From JAKLIX01 sp964605655 (GTDB lineage: Bacteria; Bacteroidota; Bacteroidia; Bacteroidales; CAIXZF01), in assembly GCA_964605655.1 (NCBI GenBank), contig CAZSDK010000010.1:62001-126000 (forward strand): a stretch of 64,000 nucleotides of DNA, given 5' to 3'. A model generated the notes under the pieces. It worked only from the letters and a program-made list of their open reading frames with translations. It searched no databases and was not told where the DNA came from. Below, piece after piece: positions 27,022 through 36,486 of the stretch (its first letter is position 1; each line of letters starts with the position of its first letter). A program made the position numbers and the translations under genes.

Positions 27022-28968
27022 ATGAAAAGTGAGAAACATACCCATATCAGCCGCCTTTCTTTTACCGGTCTGGTCGTCACACTGGGTATTGTCTACGGAG
27101 ACATCGGCACCTCTCCTTTGTATGTGTTAAGGGCCATTGTCAACGGGGCAGGGGAGATCACCAATGAAGTCATCTTCGGAGCCATTTCCTGTGTTTTCTG
27201 GACCCTGACACTTCAGACGACATTGAAGTATGTTCTTATTACTCTCAGGGCAGACAATAAGGGTGAAGGTGGAATTCTTTCCTTATATGCCCTGATCAGG
27301 AAAAAAGTAAAGTGGGTGTTCCTTTTCGCGATGATCGGCGGCAGTACCTTATTGGCGGATGGTATTATCACTCCCGCCATTACGGTGGTTTCTGCCGTTG
27401 AAGGACTGCAGATGGTCAATGCGGGCATTCCCATCCTGCCTATCGTTATTGTTATCATCACCATATTATTTATCATTCAGCAATATGGGACCAACCTGCT
27501 TGGAGAATCTTTTGGTCCGATCATGTTCGTATGGTTTACCATGCTTGGGATCTTAGGTGTCCTGCAGATTTCACATCACCCCGGTATTTTACAAAGTCTC
27601 AATCCTGCCTATGCCTACCGTTTGCTGGCGCATCACCCGGGAGGCTACCTGCTTCTGGGTGCTGTCTTTTTGTGTACCACCGGTGCTGATGCCTTATATT
27701 CTGACCTGGGTCATTGCGGAGTCAGAAATATCAGGGTGTCATGGATGTACGTGAAACTTTCACTGGTATTGAATTATATGGGTCAGGGAGCCTGGCTTCT
27801 CAACAATCCGCAGGCAGACTGTTCCGTGATAAACCCTTTCTTTTCCATTATGCCGTCATGGTTTTTAATGACCGGAATCCTGGTGGCGACCATAGCCGCC
27901 ATCATCGCCAGCCAGGCCATGATAACCAGTTCATTTACCATCATCAGTGAGGCCATCCATCTGAACTTCTGGCCGAAGGTACAGATCAACTACCCAACAC
28001 AAATTAAAGGTCAGATGTATGTACCCAGTATCAACCGTCTTCTGTGGCTTGCCTGCCTGCTGGTCATCCTCTTTTTCCAGAAGTCGACGAACATGGAAGC
28101 AGCCTATGGTCTGACCATTAACATCACCATGCTCATGACCACCATCATGATGGGAATTTACATGTTCTATAAGAAACTCCCTGTCATTATACCTGTCTTG
28201 TTCATCATCATTTATCTTGGAATAGAGGGTGCATTTCTTACCTCCAATCTGAACAAATTTATGCATGGAGGATGGGCTACCTTTTTAATCGCCGGGATTA
28301 TGTTCTGCGTGATGTTCGTGTGGTTCAGAGGAAGAAGCATCAAGAACAGGTTCATCAGTTTCAGCAAATTAGGTAATTATCTCGAATGGTTTAAAGACCT
28401 GAAACAGGATACGACTATTCCCAAGTATGCCACCAATTTGGTGTACATGACCAAGGCCAATTACAAACAGGACATTGAGTCAAAGATCATCTATTCTATC
28501 TTCAACAAACAGCCCAAGAAGGCTGATATGTACTGGTTTGTCCACATTGATGTGCTGGATGAGCCACATACCATGAATTATAAGGTGGATACCCTGATCC
28601 CGGAAACGCTGATCCGGGTTGATTTTAAACTGGGGTTTAAGGTACAGCCAAGGATCAACCTGTATTTCAAGCAGGTCCTTCAGGAACTCGTCAGGAATAA
28701 TGAGATAGAACTGACAAGCCGCTATGAATCTTTAAGAAAGCACTTAGTCCCCGGCGATTTCAAGTTTGTCATCATCGACCGGATACAGAACTATGACTTC
28801 GATTTCAAGCCTTTTGAGCAGTTTATCATGGATACCTATTCCATACTGAAGGTTGCCGGTATTTCTGATACCAAAGCCTACGGTCTGGACACCAGTACCG
28901 TTATTGTCGAGAAGGTCCCTCTTCAGCTCGATGAAGATGCTCCCACCCACTTAAGAAGGATCTACTGA
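27022..28968 (+). CDS. kup: KUP family potassium:proton symporter
   Basis: A 648-residue K+ uptake protein. The N-terminal membrane domain (~12 helices to residue ~450) opens with GIVYGDIGTSPLYVL, the family signature, and contains GGILSLYALI, LLADGIITPAITVVSAVEGL and GADALYSDLGHCG. The soluble C-terminal domain is cytoplasmic. The length matches bacterial Kup. The stop is followed by a single base before the next ATG (28970), so it is cotranscribed with a CPA2 antiporter. That suggests a shared role in monovalent-cation balance. Confidence 0.93.
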   Translation: MKSEKHTHISRLSFTGLVVTLGIVYGDIGTSPLYVLRAIVNGAGEITNEVIFGAISCVFWTLTLQTTLKYVLITLRADNKGEGGILSLYALIRKKVKWVFLFAMIGGSTLLADGIITPAITVVSAVEGLQMVNAGIPILPIVIVIITILFIIQQYGTNLLGESFGPIMFVWFTMLGILGVLQISHHPGILQSLNPAYAYRLLAHHPGGYLLLGAVFLCTTGADALYSDLGHCGVRNIRVSWMYVKLSLVLNYMGQGAWLLNNPQADCSVINPFFSIMPSWFLMTGILVATIAAIIASQAMITSSFTIISEAIHLNFWPKVQINYPTQIKGQMYVPSINRLLWLACLLVILFFQKSTNMEAAYGLTINITMLMTTIMMGIYMFYKKLPVIIPVLFIIIYLGIEGAFLTSNLNKFMHGGWATFLIAGIMFCVMFVWFRGRSIKNRFISFSKLGNYLEWFKDLKQDTTIPKYATNLVYMTKANYKQDIESKIIYSIFNKQPKKADMYWFVHIDVLDEPHTMNYKVDTLIPETLIRVDFKLGFKVQPRINLYFKQVLQELVRNNEIELTSRYESLRKHLVPGDFKFVIIDRIQNYDFDFKPFEQFIMDTYSILKVAGISDTKAYGLDTSTVIVEKVPLQLDEDAPTHLRRIY

Positions 28969-28969
28969 G

Positions 28970-30220
28970 ATGTTACTGCTGAATACACCTGCGGTCCTGA
29001 ATCTTAATCTGCCTTTTACCGTTACCTTACTTTTGCTGCTGTTGATCGCCCGTTTATTTGGCGAGCTATTCGAAAGGATGGGTTTCCCCTCTATGATCGG
29101 GGAGATCCTGGCAGGAATATTACTGGGCCCTTCCGTGTTGCAGGTTATCAGCTATACCAATGAGCTGAAGGTCCTGTCGGAGTTGGGCGTTCTGCTTCTC
29201 ATCATTCTTGCCGGTATAGAGATAAAGCCGGAAGAAGTCAGGAATTCAATACGGGGCAGGTCCTCTATGATCGCCATTCTGGGTTTCCTGATCCCCATGG
29301 TATCGGGCTTGGCCATCGGACTGATCTTCCGGTTGGATCTTCTTCTTACCCTGTTTATCGGGCTCTGTATTTCGATTACCGCCTTGCCTGTCAGCATCCG
29401 TATCCTCATGGATATCGGGAAACTGAACACCGCTATCGGTCAGAAGATCATCTCCGCAGCCATTTTCAATGACGTGGTCTCCCTGCTGGTCCTTGGGGTC
29501 ATCCTGGATTCCAGGGTTACCGACGCTACCCTGAAGACGGTCTTACTGTCGATCTTTGGAACCCTACTCCAGGTGGGCCTCTTTGTCCTGATTATTTACG
29601 TCGCCTACAAGTTGTTCCAGCATGCTGCCAAACGTATTCCCGTTATCCAGGCCAACGTGAACAACTTACTTGATTACCTGAAAGGGAAAGAATCCCTGTT
29701 CGCCCTGGTCATCGTCTTTGTGCTTCTTTTTGCCAGTACTTCGGAGATGTTGGGATTGCATTTCGTGGTCGGGGCGTTTTTCGGGGCCATGTTGCTGAAC
29801 AGGGATTTTATGGGTGATGATAACTTTGAGAAGATAAAAAGCACCACCTCCGGTATCACCATGGGGTTTCTGGCACCCATTTTCTTTGCGGGCATCGGGA
29901 TACAATTCGACTTTTTCTCTATCAATAACTACTGGCTGTTTGCCCTGATCCTGGTAGCCTCCTTTGCCAGCAAGATCGTCGGGGGTTTCTATGGAGGGAG
30001 GTGGAGCGGCTTGTCGAAGCTTGAATCGCTGACCTTGGGTGTCGGACTGAATGCCAGGGGAATCATGGAATTAGTGATTGCCAATATCGCACTTCAGAAT
30101 GGTTTTATCAGTATTTCCGTTTATTCCATCCTTGTAGTCATGGGTATCGTAACCACCCTAGTGAGTCCTTATTTTCTCAAGATGTTTTTCGACCGGCTGG
30201 ATCGTCAGAAGGCTCTTTGA
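28970..30220 (+). CDS. CPA2 family cation:proton antiporter
   Basis: A 416-residue membrane transporter with about 12-13 helices (Na_H_Exchanger domain). FPSMIGEILAGILLGPSVLQ near residue 40 is the conserved inverted-repeat segment, and ALPVSIRILMDIGKLNTAIGQ and FNDVVSLLVLGVIL carry the ion-binding Asn-Asp positions. GLNARGIMELVIANIAL is also typical. It lacks the TrkA-N domain of KefB/C, so it belongs to the shorter forms. K+ or Na+ specificity cannot be told. It is coupled to kup, and its stop lies 6 bases from convergent dedA. Confidence 0.88.
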   Translation: MLLLNTPAVLNLNLPFTVTLLLLLLIARLFGELFERMGFPSMIGEILAGILLGPSVLQVISYTNELKVLSELGVLLLIILAGIEIKPEEVRNSIRGRSSMIAILGFLIPMVSGLAIGLIFRLDLLLTLFIGLCISITALPVSIRILMDIGKLNTAIGQKIISAAIFNDVVSLLVLGVILDSRVTDATLKTVLLSIFGTLLQVGLFVLIIYVAYKLFQHAAKRIPVIQANVNNLLDYLKGKESLFALVIVFVLLFASTSEMLGLHFVVGAFFGAMLLNRDFMGDDNFEKIKSTTSGITMGFLAPIFFAGIGIQFDFFSINNYWLFALILVASFASKIVGGFYGGRWSGLSKLESLTLGVGLNARGIMELVIANIALQNGFISISVYSILVVMGIVTTLVSPYFLKMFFDRLDRQKAL

Positions 30221-30226
30221 CCGGTT

Positions 30227-30883
30227 TCAGGCTGCCGGTTTCTTCTGAAGGGCTGCTCTTAACACCGTTATGATTGGTGGGAGCATGGATACGAAAATAA
30301 TTGCCAGGATCACCAGGCTGAAGTTCTTCTGGATGAAAGGGATGTTGCCCATATAATAACCTGCAAGGCAGAAGGTAAGGGTCCAGATGATGTTGCCGAG
30401 GATACAGAAGGTGAGGAAACGCTTATAGTCCATGGTTCCGACTCCGGCCACGAAGGGGGCAAAGGTCCTGATTATCGGCATAAACCTTGCTATAATGAGG
30501 GTTTTGCCACCATGTTTCTCATAAAAAGCATGGGTCTTATCAAGGTACTTTCGCTTGATCAGCTTGTAATTTCGCTCATAGACCTTATGCCCGAGGAATC
30601 TTCCTATCCAGTAGTTGACATTATCGCCTAAAAAAGCGGCAAGCAGGAAGGTAAGGATGACCACCTTGATCTCGAGAGGTTGTGCAGGGAGTGCAGCAAT
30701 GGTACCTGCAGCGAAAAGTAAGGAGTCGCCCGGTAAAAAAGGTGTGATCACCAGGCCGGTCTCACAGAATACGATGACAAAGAGGATGAGGTAGGTCCAG
30801 GTCTGGTACTTTGTAACGATGAAAGACAGATGTACGTCAATGTGTAGTATGAAATCGATAAAAGTGTTGATCCAGTCCATCAT
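30227..30883 (-). CDS. DedA family membrane protein
   Basis: A 218-residue membrane protein of the SNARE-associated/DedA (VTT) family, linked in other bacteria to polyprenyl- or phospholipid flipping and proton-motive-force balance. Signature segments are VFCETGLVITPFLPGDSLLF near residue 45, GDNVNYWIGRFLG, and GGKTLIIARFMPIIRTFAPFVAGVG with the key Arg residues. It shares a 4-base ATGA overlap with pyrD and is last in that operon, an arrangement that looks incidental to pyrimidine synthesis. Confidence 0.92.
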   Translation of the reverse strand: MMDWINTFIDFILHIDVHLSFIVTKYQTWTYLILFVIVFCETGLVITPFLPGDSLLFAAGTIAALPAQPLEIKVVILTFLLAAFLGDNVNYWIGRFLGHKVYERNYKLIKRKYLDKTHAFYEKHGGKTLIIARFMPIIRTFAPFVAGVGTMDYKRFLTFCILGNIIWTLTFCLAGYYMGNIPFIQKNFSLVILAIIFVSMLPPIITVLRAALQKKPAA

Positions 30884-31794
30884 AAGGCAAGTGATCCGGT
30901 TAGTTCATGAATAGTCTTTACTGAGTGCCTGTCCATGTATTCTTCAATCCCCCTGATGATTTCAGGACAGACATTGGGGTTGAGAAAGTTGGCGGTCCCG
31001 ACTTGAACGGCTGAGGCTCCGGCAAGTATGAATTCGATCGCATCCGTTGCGTTGCTGATGCCGCCGACACCAATAATTGGCAGGTCCACCGCCCTGGATA
31101 CCTGCCAGACCATACGCAGGGCCACCGGTTTGATGGCAGGGCCGCTCAGGCCTCCGGTGACCGTCGAGAGCACCGGCCTCCTTTTCTCGGCATCGATAGC
31201 CATTCCAAGGAGGGTGTTGATCAGGCTGATCACATCCGCACCTCCGTCGCGAACAGCTTTCGCGATCTCGGCGATGTTCGTCACATTGGGAGAAAGTTTG
31301 ACAATCAGGGTTTTTGGGTAGACCTTTCTTACGGCTTCGGTAACCGCAATGGCTGATGGACAGGAAGTGCCGAAAGCCATGCCTCCCTGTTTAACATTCG
31401 GGCAGGAGATATTCAACTCGATGGCCGTAATGTGCTCCAGTGCCGCCATCCTTTCGGCTACCTCTTCATAACTTTCTATGGTTGAACCGGATACATTGGC
31501 GATAACGTGAGTGTCAAACTGAAGAAGTTGCGGATAGATCTCTTTTTCAAAATAGGTCATCCCCTTATTCTGCAACCCGACTGCATTCAACATTCCGGAG
31601 GCCGTTTCCGCCATCCTGGGGTAGGGATTGCCTTCCCGTGCTTCGGCCGTGGTTGCTTTAACAACAATCCCACCTAATACTGATGGATCGTAAAAATCCA
31701 TGAATTCCACTCCGTAACCGTAAGTCCCTGAAGCCGTTAACACGGGATTCTTCAGGTTAAGACGGTGAAGGGTGGTCGACAGATCAAGAGCCAT
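30880..31794 (-). CDS. pyrD: Dihydroorotate dehydrogenase B, catalytic subunit (PyrD, class 1B)
   Basis: A 304-residue FMN enzyme that oxidises dihydroorotate to orotate. LKNPVLTASGTYGYG opens the barrel; ELNISCPNVKQGG contains the catalytic Cys of class 1 enzymes (NISCPN), and VKLSPNVTNI, VGGISNATDAIEFILAGASAVQVGTAN complete the phosphate site. Class 1B is indicated by the adjacent pyrK, 8 bases upstream, so electrons go to NAD+ through PyrK. ATG 31794 is used; the longer frame overlaps pyrK. Confidence 0.96.
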   Translation of the reverse strand: MALDLSTTLHRLNLKNPVLTASGTYGYGVEFMDFYDPSVLGGIVVKATTAEAREGNPYPRMAETASGMLNAVGLQNKGMTYFEKEIYPQLLQFDTHVIANVSGSTIESYEEVAERMAALEHITAIELNISCPNVKQGGMAFGTSCPSAIAVTEAVRKVYPKTLIVKLSPNVTNIAEIAKAVRDGGADVISLINTLLGMAIDAEKRRPVLSTVTGGLSGPAIKPVALRMVWQVSRAVDLPIIGVGGISNATDAIEFILAGASAVQVGTANFLNPNVCPEIIRGIEEYMDRHSVKTIHELTGSLAL

Positions 31795-31802
31795 AGTTAT
31801 TT

Positions 31803-32612
31803 TTAAATTACCGGGCAGGAGTCTGCCGTTTCTTTGGGCTGATCCCATCCGGTGAGCTGGTGAATATTAAATACCGGTCCTTCGGTGCATACGCAGCGTT
31901 TCCCTTCAGCAGTGTCAACCACACAACACAGGCAAACTCCAATTCCACAGGCCATGGTGTTCTCGAGCGAGACCTCACAGGGGACTCCTGAATTCAAGGC
32001 ATGTAGAGCAACAGCCCGTAACATAGCTTCCGGTCCGCAGGTGCCGGTCCAGTCATAATCTCCTATTTGCCTGAATCCCGGGTGATCGGTCACATAACCC
32101 GGTTCACCAAGGCTTCCATCTTCCGTCGTGATCAGTGTGTTCCCATATTTTTGAAAATCAGATACTTCAATGATGTCATTTCTCTCCCTGCCACCAAGCA
32201 ATGTGGTAACCTTGTTGCCCTGTTCATGCAATTTCCGGGATAAAAACAATAAAGGAGCTATCCCACAACCGCCGCCGACCAGCAACACCTTTTTATCATG
32301 ATGGAGCGTAAATCCTTTCCCCAGAGGGTATATGGTGTTGATGACCGTGCCAGGAGAGATCTGGCATAATTTCCTGGTTCCTGTTCCCACGGCCTTAATA
32401 AGAAAGGAAATGGTACTATGTTGCTCGTCAACATCATGAATGGAAAAGGGTCTTCTTAAAAACACCTGTCCTGTCGGAGGTACCAGCAACTCTGCAAACT
32501 GGCCGGGCTTGCATGGGGGAAGAGTACCCGAAGCCTGAAACACCAGACGATGATAAAAGGGGCTTAGTGCTTGGTTCTCAATAAGCCTCAGGTCCTGAGC
32601 CACTTTACTCAT
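31803..32612 (-). CDS. pyrK: Dihydroorotate dehydrogenase B, electron-transfer subunit PyrK
   Basis: A 269-residue ferredoxin-reductase-like subunit. FLRRPFSIHDV is the FAD-binding RxxS-type motif, LLVGGGCGIAPLLFL the NAD-binding motif, and MACGIGVCLCCVVDT plus a later Cys in KRCVCTEGPVF bind the [2Fe-2S] cluster. It passes electrons from PyrD FMN to NAD+. The gene overlaps the end of the DUF5606-like gene by 8 bases and precedes pyrD by 8, so the order is DUF5606-pyrK-pyrD-dedA in one operon. Confidence 0.95.
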   Translation of the reverse strand: MSKVAQDLRLIENQALSPFYHRLVFQASGTLPPCKPGQFAELLVPPTGQVFLRRPFSIHDVDEQHSTISFLIKAVGTGTRKLCQISPGTVINTIYPLGKGFTLHHDKKVLLVGGGCGIAPLLFLSRKLHEQGNKVTTLLGGRERNDIIEVSDFQKYGNTLITTEDGSLGEPGYVTDHPGFRQIGDYDWTGTCGPEAMLRAVALHALNSGVPCEVSLENTMACGIGVCLCCVVDTAEGKRCVCTEGPVFNIHQLTGWDQPKETADSCPVI

Positions 32613-33078
32613 TTATTGGAGCTTGATCGGGTTCAGTTTCAGGTTCAGTTTCAGGTTCGGGTTCGGGTTCGGTCGCGGATTCTGCCGGTGGCTCGGAAAA
32701 ATCGAGCAAGTCCTTTTCCTGGAGAAGGTTGTACCAACTTATGATCTTTCTGATGTCGGAGGTATACACTCTTTCCTGGTCGAAATCCGGAAGCACCGAT
32801 TCGAAGTACTGCCTGAGTGCAGAACCCTCTGATTTAGGATCTATGGCTGTCTGGCCTTCTTCTTTTTCAAAGATCCTTTTAAGTACCTCTCTTAAAGGCA
32901 CATCCTCTCCATTGGTATACACGCTGATCTCCTCCAGGGTGCTCATTTTTTCATGGGCAAACACCGGAAACCTTTTCTGGTCAGTCAAAGATTCAACAAT
33001 AGCCCCGTTCTTACTCTGTGCCACCAGCATAAAGAGACCGGGTTTCCCACTGATGGCCATTATTTTTGACAATTCCAT
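32605..33078 (-). CDS. DUF5606-like protein with acidic Glu-Pro tail
   Basis: A 157-residue cytoplasmic protein. The N-terminal ~125 residues (ELSKIMAISGKPGLFMLVAQ, LTDQKRFPVFAHEKMSTLEEISVYT) match the Bacteroidota-restricted DUF5606 pattern as I recall it; the function is unknown. The last ~30 residues are a low-complexity tail of EPEPETEPETEP repeats, coded by a short tandem repeat at ~32630-32680 whose length may vary between strains. It is the first gene of the pyrK-pyrD-dedA operon. Confidence 0.78.
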   Translation of the reverse strand: MELSKIMAISGKPGLFMLVAQSKNGAIVESLTDQKRFPVFAHEKMSTLEEISVYTNGEDVPLREVLKRIFEKEEGQTAIDPKSEGSALRQYFESVLPDFDQERVYTSDIRKIISWYNLLQEKDLLDFSEPPAESATEPEPEPETEPETEPDQAPINE

Positions 33079-33092
33079 AGCACACTTTTTTT

Positions 33093-33122
33093 CAAACCTA
33101 CATGAATTATTTCAACTGTCAA
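33093..33122 (-). promoter_or_regulatory. Probable promoter of the DUF5606-pyrK-pyrD-dedA operon
   Basis: On the minus strand TAGGTTTG (33100-33093) matches TANNTTTG, with TTG 19 bases upstream (33122-33120). It lies 14 bases before the ATG at 33078. Confidence 0.45.
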
Positions 33123-33210
33123 CACATTGATTGAATATCTTATAAACAACCCTCCTTAACAGATGTTTTGAATACCCTGGCGTCCCGCAGATGGCTTTGA
33201 AACGGATATT

Positions 33211-35034
33211 TCATACGAATGATTGTATATCATACATCTTTTTATAAGTGCCCTCAGGAATTTCCATCAGTTCTTGATGGGACCCCTTTTCAACGAACCT
33301 GCCTTTGTCGAGGACGAGGATCAGATCGGCACGAAGGATGGTCGCAAACCGGTGGGCGATCACCACGGTGGTCCTCCCTTTCATGGCCAGGTCTATCCCT
33401 TGTTGCACCTGTTGTTCAGATTCCAGGTCGAGAGAAGAAGTTGCCTCGTCCAGGATCAGGATGGGAGGATTGTTCAGGATTGCTCTCGCAATACTCAGCC
33501 TTTGTCTCTGCCCACCCGATAATTTTCCACCTCTTTCGCCAATAAGACTGTCGTACCCGTTGGGCAGGTTCCCGATGAACCCGTGGGCATTGGCTTTTTT
33601 AGCGGCTTCCATGACTTCTTCCAGGGTGGCATCCTCCTTCCCGAAGGAGATATTGTTGAAAACGGTGTCGTTGAAGAGTATTGGTTCCTGAGTAACGATA
33701 CCAAACAGGCTTCTGACCTGAGAGATGACATAATCTTCAAGCGGGATGCCATCGAGTTCTATGCTGCCGGAGGTCGGGTCGATAAACCGGGGAAGGAGAT
33801 CAACCAGGGTAGACTTCCCGCTTCCGGAGGGCCCGACCAGCGCTATCACCTTGCCCTTGTCAATTCTCAGATCCAGTTCATGAAGGACCATTTCTTTGCC
33901 ATAGGAAAAGGAAACTTGTTTAAGTTCCAGGAAATTTTTGAACTCCTTTATGGAAGCAGCGTGTTCTTTTTCAACAATAACCTCTTCTGAATCAAGCACC
34001 TCCTGTATTCTTTCCAGGCTGCTGATCCCTCTTTGGACCTGGGCAAATGCGGTCGAGATGTTTTTTGCGGGGTTGATGAGTTGGGAGAAAATGACGATAA
34101 ACCCGATGAATGCTTCGGCTCCGAGACTGATCTCCCTGTTCAGCACCATATATCCACCTACCACTAAAATGACCATCAGGATCAGTATTCCCAGGAATTC
34201 GCTCAGGGGTGAGCTCAGATCGCCTTTTCTACCGATGCCGATCATCAGCCGTGTATAATGTTGATTCATCTCCCTGAATTTGACGCTGGCCACATCCAGG
34301 GCATTAAATGCTTTCAATATGCGCAGTCCGGCGACGGTCTCCTCTACCTGGCTCATGAGTTGTCCCATCTTTCTCTGGGATTCAATAGACTTTTTCCTGA
34401 GCCTGCGGGCAAGTCTTCCGATGATCCATCCTGCCAGAGGGAGCATTACAAGCACAAAAACAGAGAGGTAGGTTGAAAGGATGAACAGGGTGATGAGATA
34501 CAATATTATGGTAAGGGGTTCCCTGAAAAACAGTTCGAAGGAACGCATGATGGAAGCTTCCACTTCCTGAATGTCTCCGGTTGCCCTGGTGATCAGATCA
34601 CCCCTTCTTTTCTCGGAATAGAATGACAGAGGCAGGATCAGCAGGTGTTCATAGAGTTTGGAACGCAAATCACGTATCACCCCGGTCCTTATGGGAGCAA
34701 GAAAATACAGCGCGAGATACTGGAACAGGTTCTTCAGTAAAAAAAGAACCACCACGAAAAGGCAGAGGTAAAAGAGGGTGTGGAATTTACCTTCACTGAT
34801 AATAAACTGGTTAACCCAGTAGTCGAGGTATCCCATCATGGCTTCTTTGCTGAAGGAAAAGACAGGGGCTTCGGTCACCTGGTGCTCCTTCTGGAAAAGG
34901 ATCTGCAGGAAGGGGATGACCATAGTCAGGGAAAATACCGAGAAGAATGCGGAGAGGAGGTTGAAGAAAAGGTTCAGCAAGGCATATCCCCAGTAGGGAA
35001 GCACGAAAGAAAACAAACGCCCCAGCCTTCGCAT
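33211..35034 (-). CDS. MsbA-like ABC exporter (fused permease and ATPase)
   Basis: A 607-residue half-transporter. The first ~340 residues hold six membrane helices (ABC_membrane). The ATPase has Walker A GPSGSGKSTLVD near residue 400, the Q-loop VTQEPILFNDTV, signature LSGGQRQRLSIARAIL, Walker B ILILDEATSSLD and the switch His in VVIAHRFATI. This is the layout of lipid A/multidrug exporters such as MsbA; the substrate is not determined. It starts 4 bases after the stop of purB, suggesting cotranscription without an obvious shared function. Confidence 0.92.
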   Translation of the reverse strand: MRRLGRLFSFVLPYWGYALLNLFFNLLSAFFSVFSLTMVIPFLQILFQKEHQVTEAPVFSFSKEAMMGYLDYWVNQFIISEGKFHTLFYLCLFVVVLFLLKNLFQYLALYFLAPIRTGVIRDLRSKLYEHLLILPLSFYSEKRRGDLITRATGDIQEVEASIMRSFELFFREPLTIILYLITLFILSTYLSVFVLVMLPLAGWIIGRLARRLRKKSIESQRKMGQLMSQVEETVAGLRILKAFNALDVASVKFREMNQHYTRLMIGIGRKGDLSSPLSEFLGILILMVILVVGGYMVLNREISLGAEAFIGFIVIFSQLINPAKNISTAFAQVQRGISSLERIQEVLDSEEVIVEKEHAASIKEFKNFLELKQVSFSYGKEMVLHELDLRIDKGKVIALVGPSGSGKSTLVDLLPRFIDPTSGSIELDGIPLEDYVISQVRSLFGIVTQEPILFNDTVFNNISFGKEDATLEEVMEAAKKANAHGFIGNLPNGYDSLIGERGGKLSGGQRQRLSIARAILNNPPILILDEATSSLDLESEQQVQQGIDLAMKGRTTVVIAHRFATILRADLILVLDKGRFVEKGSHQELMEIPEGTYKKMYDIQSFV

Positions 35035-35038
35035 ATTG

Positions 35039-36391
35039 TTAGTATTCTGATCTGCCTGTGTAATTCTCAGGTTTAATTTGCTTCAACTCGGTCTTCACCC
35101 TGTCAGGTACCTGGAGTTTGTCAATAAAACGGCAGAAATCGTCCCTGGTAAGGCTTGCCTTTCCCCTGGTCAGTTCTTTAAGGGCCTCATAAGGTTCCGG
35201 GTATTTTTCCCTTCTAAGGATGGTTTGAATGGCTTCCCCGATCACCGCCCAGTTCCGGTCAAGGTCAGCGGCCAGCTTCTCTTTGTTGAGCATCAGCTTG
35301 CCCATGCCTTTGAGGAGTGACTGAAAAGCGATCAGTCCGTGTCCCAGGGGAACCCCCATGTTGCGGATCACGGTTGAGTCGGTCAGGTCACGTTGCAGCC
35401 TTGAAACGGGCAGTTTAGCCGTCAGATGTTCAAAAATGGCATTGGCCATGCCCAGGTTACCTTCAGCATTTTCGAAGTCGATGGGATTCACTTTATGGGG
35501 CATGGTGCTCGACCCCACCTCTTTATCCACGACCCTCTGCCTGAAATAGTCCATGGAAATATAGGTCCAGCAGTCCCGGGCAAAGTCGATCAGGATGGTA
35601 TTGATCCTTTTGCAGATGTCGAAGAAGGCACCCAGGTTATCGTAATGTTCAATCTGGGTGGTGTGTTGCTGGCGTTTTAACCCCAGGGATTCCTCGAGGA
35701 AGACGTTGGCGAAGGTGATCCAATCAACCTCAGGGTAGGCAACGTAATGCGCATTCAGGTTCCCGGTGGCTCCCCCGAATTTTCCGAAAAACGGCAATTG
35801 TGGAAACTGAAGTGTTTGATTATCAAGTCTTTCAATAAAGACCATCCATTCTTTTCCTAACAGGGTTGGGGAGGCGGGTTGACCATGGGTCCGTGCCAGC
35901 ATGGGGATGTTTTTCCATTGGAATGCCAGGTCCCAGATCTTGTCTCTGACTGCATCCATCTGAGGCTGGTACACTGCGTCAAAGGCCTCTTTCAGGGCCA
36001 GGGGAAAGGCGGTGTTATTGATGTCCTGAGAAGTCAGCCCGAAGTGGATGAATTCCTTGTATCCGCCAATTCCCAGCCGGTCCCAGGTACCCCTGAGGAA
36101 CTGCTCTGCCGCTTTGATATCGTGGTTGGTGGTCTTTTCAATTTCTTTAACAGCCAGTGCATCTTCCATGGTAAAACCCAGGTATACCTCCCTGAGCCTG
36201 GTGATCATTTCCTTCGGAAAATCGGCTAAAGCAGGAAGATCCAGGTCAAGCAAAGCAATGAAGTACTCTACTTCCACCCGCAGGCGGTACTGGATGACCG
36301 CAGCCTCTGAAAAATAGGCGGCCAGAGGCGATGTTTGCCTCCGGTAACGGCCATCGATAGGCGAAACAGCCTGTAATGCAGGGAATTCCAT
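35039..36391 (-). CDS. purB: Adenylosuccinate lyase
   Basis: A 450-residue fumarase/aspartase superfamily enzyme that acts twice in purine synthesis. Conserved pieces include AVSPIDGRYRRQT at the N-terminus, HFGLTSQDINNTA (region 2), MLARTHGQPASPT with the catalytic His, and GSSTMPHKVNPIDFENAEGN, the flexible signature loop with the catalytic Ser. It matches the E. coli-type PurB branch. The -7 element TAACTTTG lies just upstream. Confidence 0.96.
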   Translation of the reverse strand: MEFPALQAVSPIDGRYRRQTSPLAAYFSEAAVIQYRLRVEVEYFIALLDLDLPALADFPKEMITRLREVYLGFTMEDALAVKEIEKTTNHDIKAAEQFLRGTWDRLGIGGYKEFIHFGLTSQDINNTAFPLALKEAFDAVYQPQMDAVRDKIWDLAFQWKNIPMLARTHGQPASPTLLGKEWMVFIERLDNQTLQFPQLPFFGKFGGATGNLNAHYVAYPEVDWITFANVFLEESLGLKRQQHTTQIEHYDNLGAFFDICKRINTILIDFARDCWTYISMDYFRQRVVDKEVGSSTMPHKVNPIDFENAEGNLGMANAIFEHLTAKLPVSRLQRDLTDSTVIRNMGVPLGHGLIAFQSLLKGMGKLMLNKEKLAADLDRNWAVIGEAIQTILRREKYPEPYEALKELTRGKASLTRDDFCRFIDKLQVPDRVKTELKQIKPENYTGRSEY

Positions 36392-36409
36392 ATTGGCAGG
36401 TTTAGCTTA

Positions 36410-36417
36410 CAAAGTTA
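36410..36417 (-). promoter_or_regulatory. -7 element of purB
   Basis: CAAAGTTA on plus reads TAACTTTG on minus, matching TANNTTTG, 18 bases upstream of the purB ATG. The -33 region is weak. Confidence 0.4.
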
Positions 36418-36465
36418 GGATAAAGCCTGAACTGTTAAAATAATTCGGGGTACTCATCTTTTTTT

Positions 36466-36473
36466 TAAGTTTG
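36466..36473 (+). promoter_or_regulatory. -7 element of the Hdr-like operon
   Basis: TAAGTTTG matches TANNTTTG. Transcription would begin near 36480, which leaves ATG 36487 or ATG 36505 as possible starts of the first gene and makes the TTG at 36484 unlikely. Confidence 0.45.
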
Positions 36474-36486
36474 TAGGGTTAAGTTG

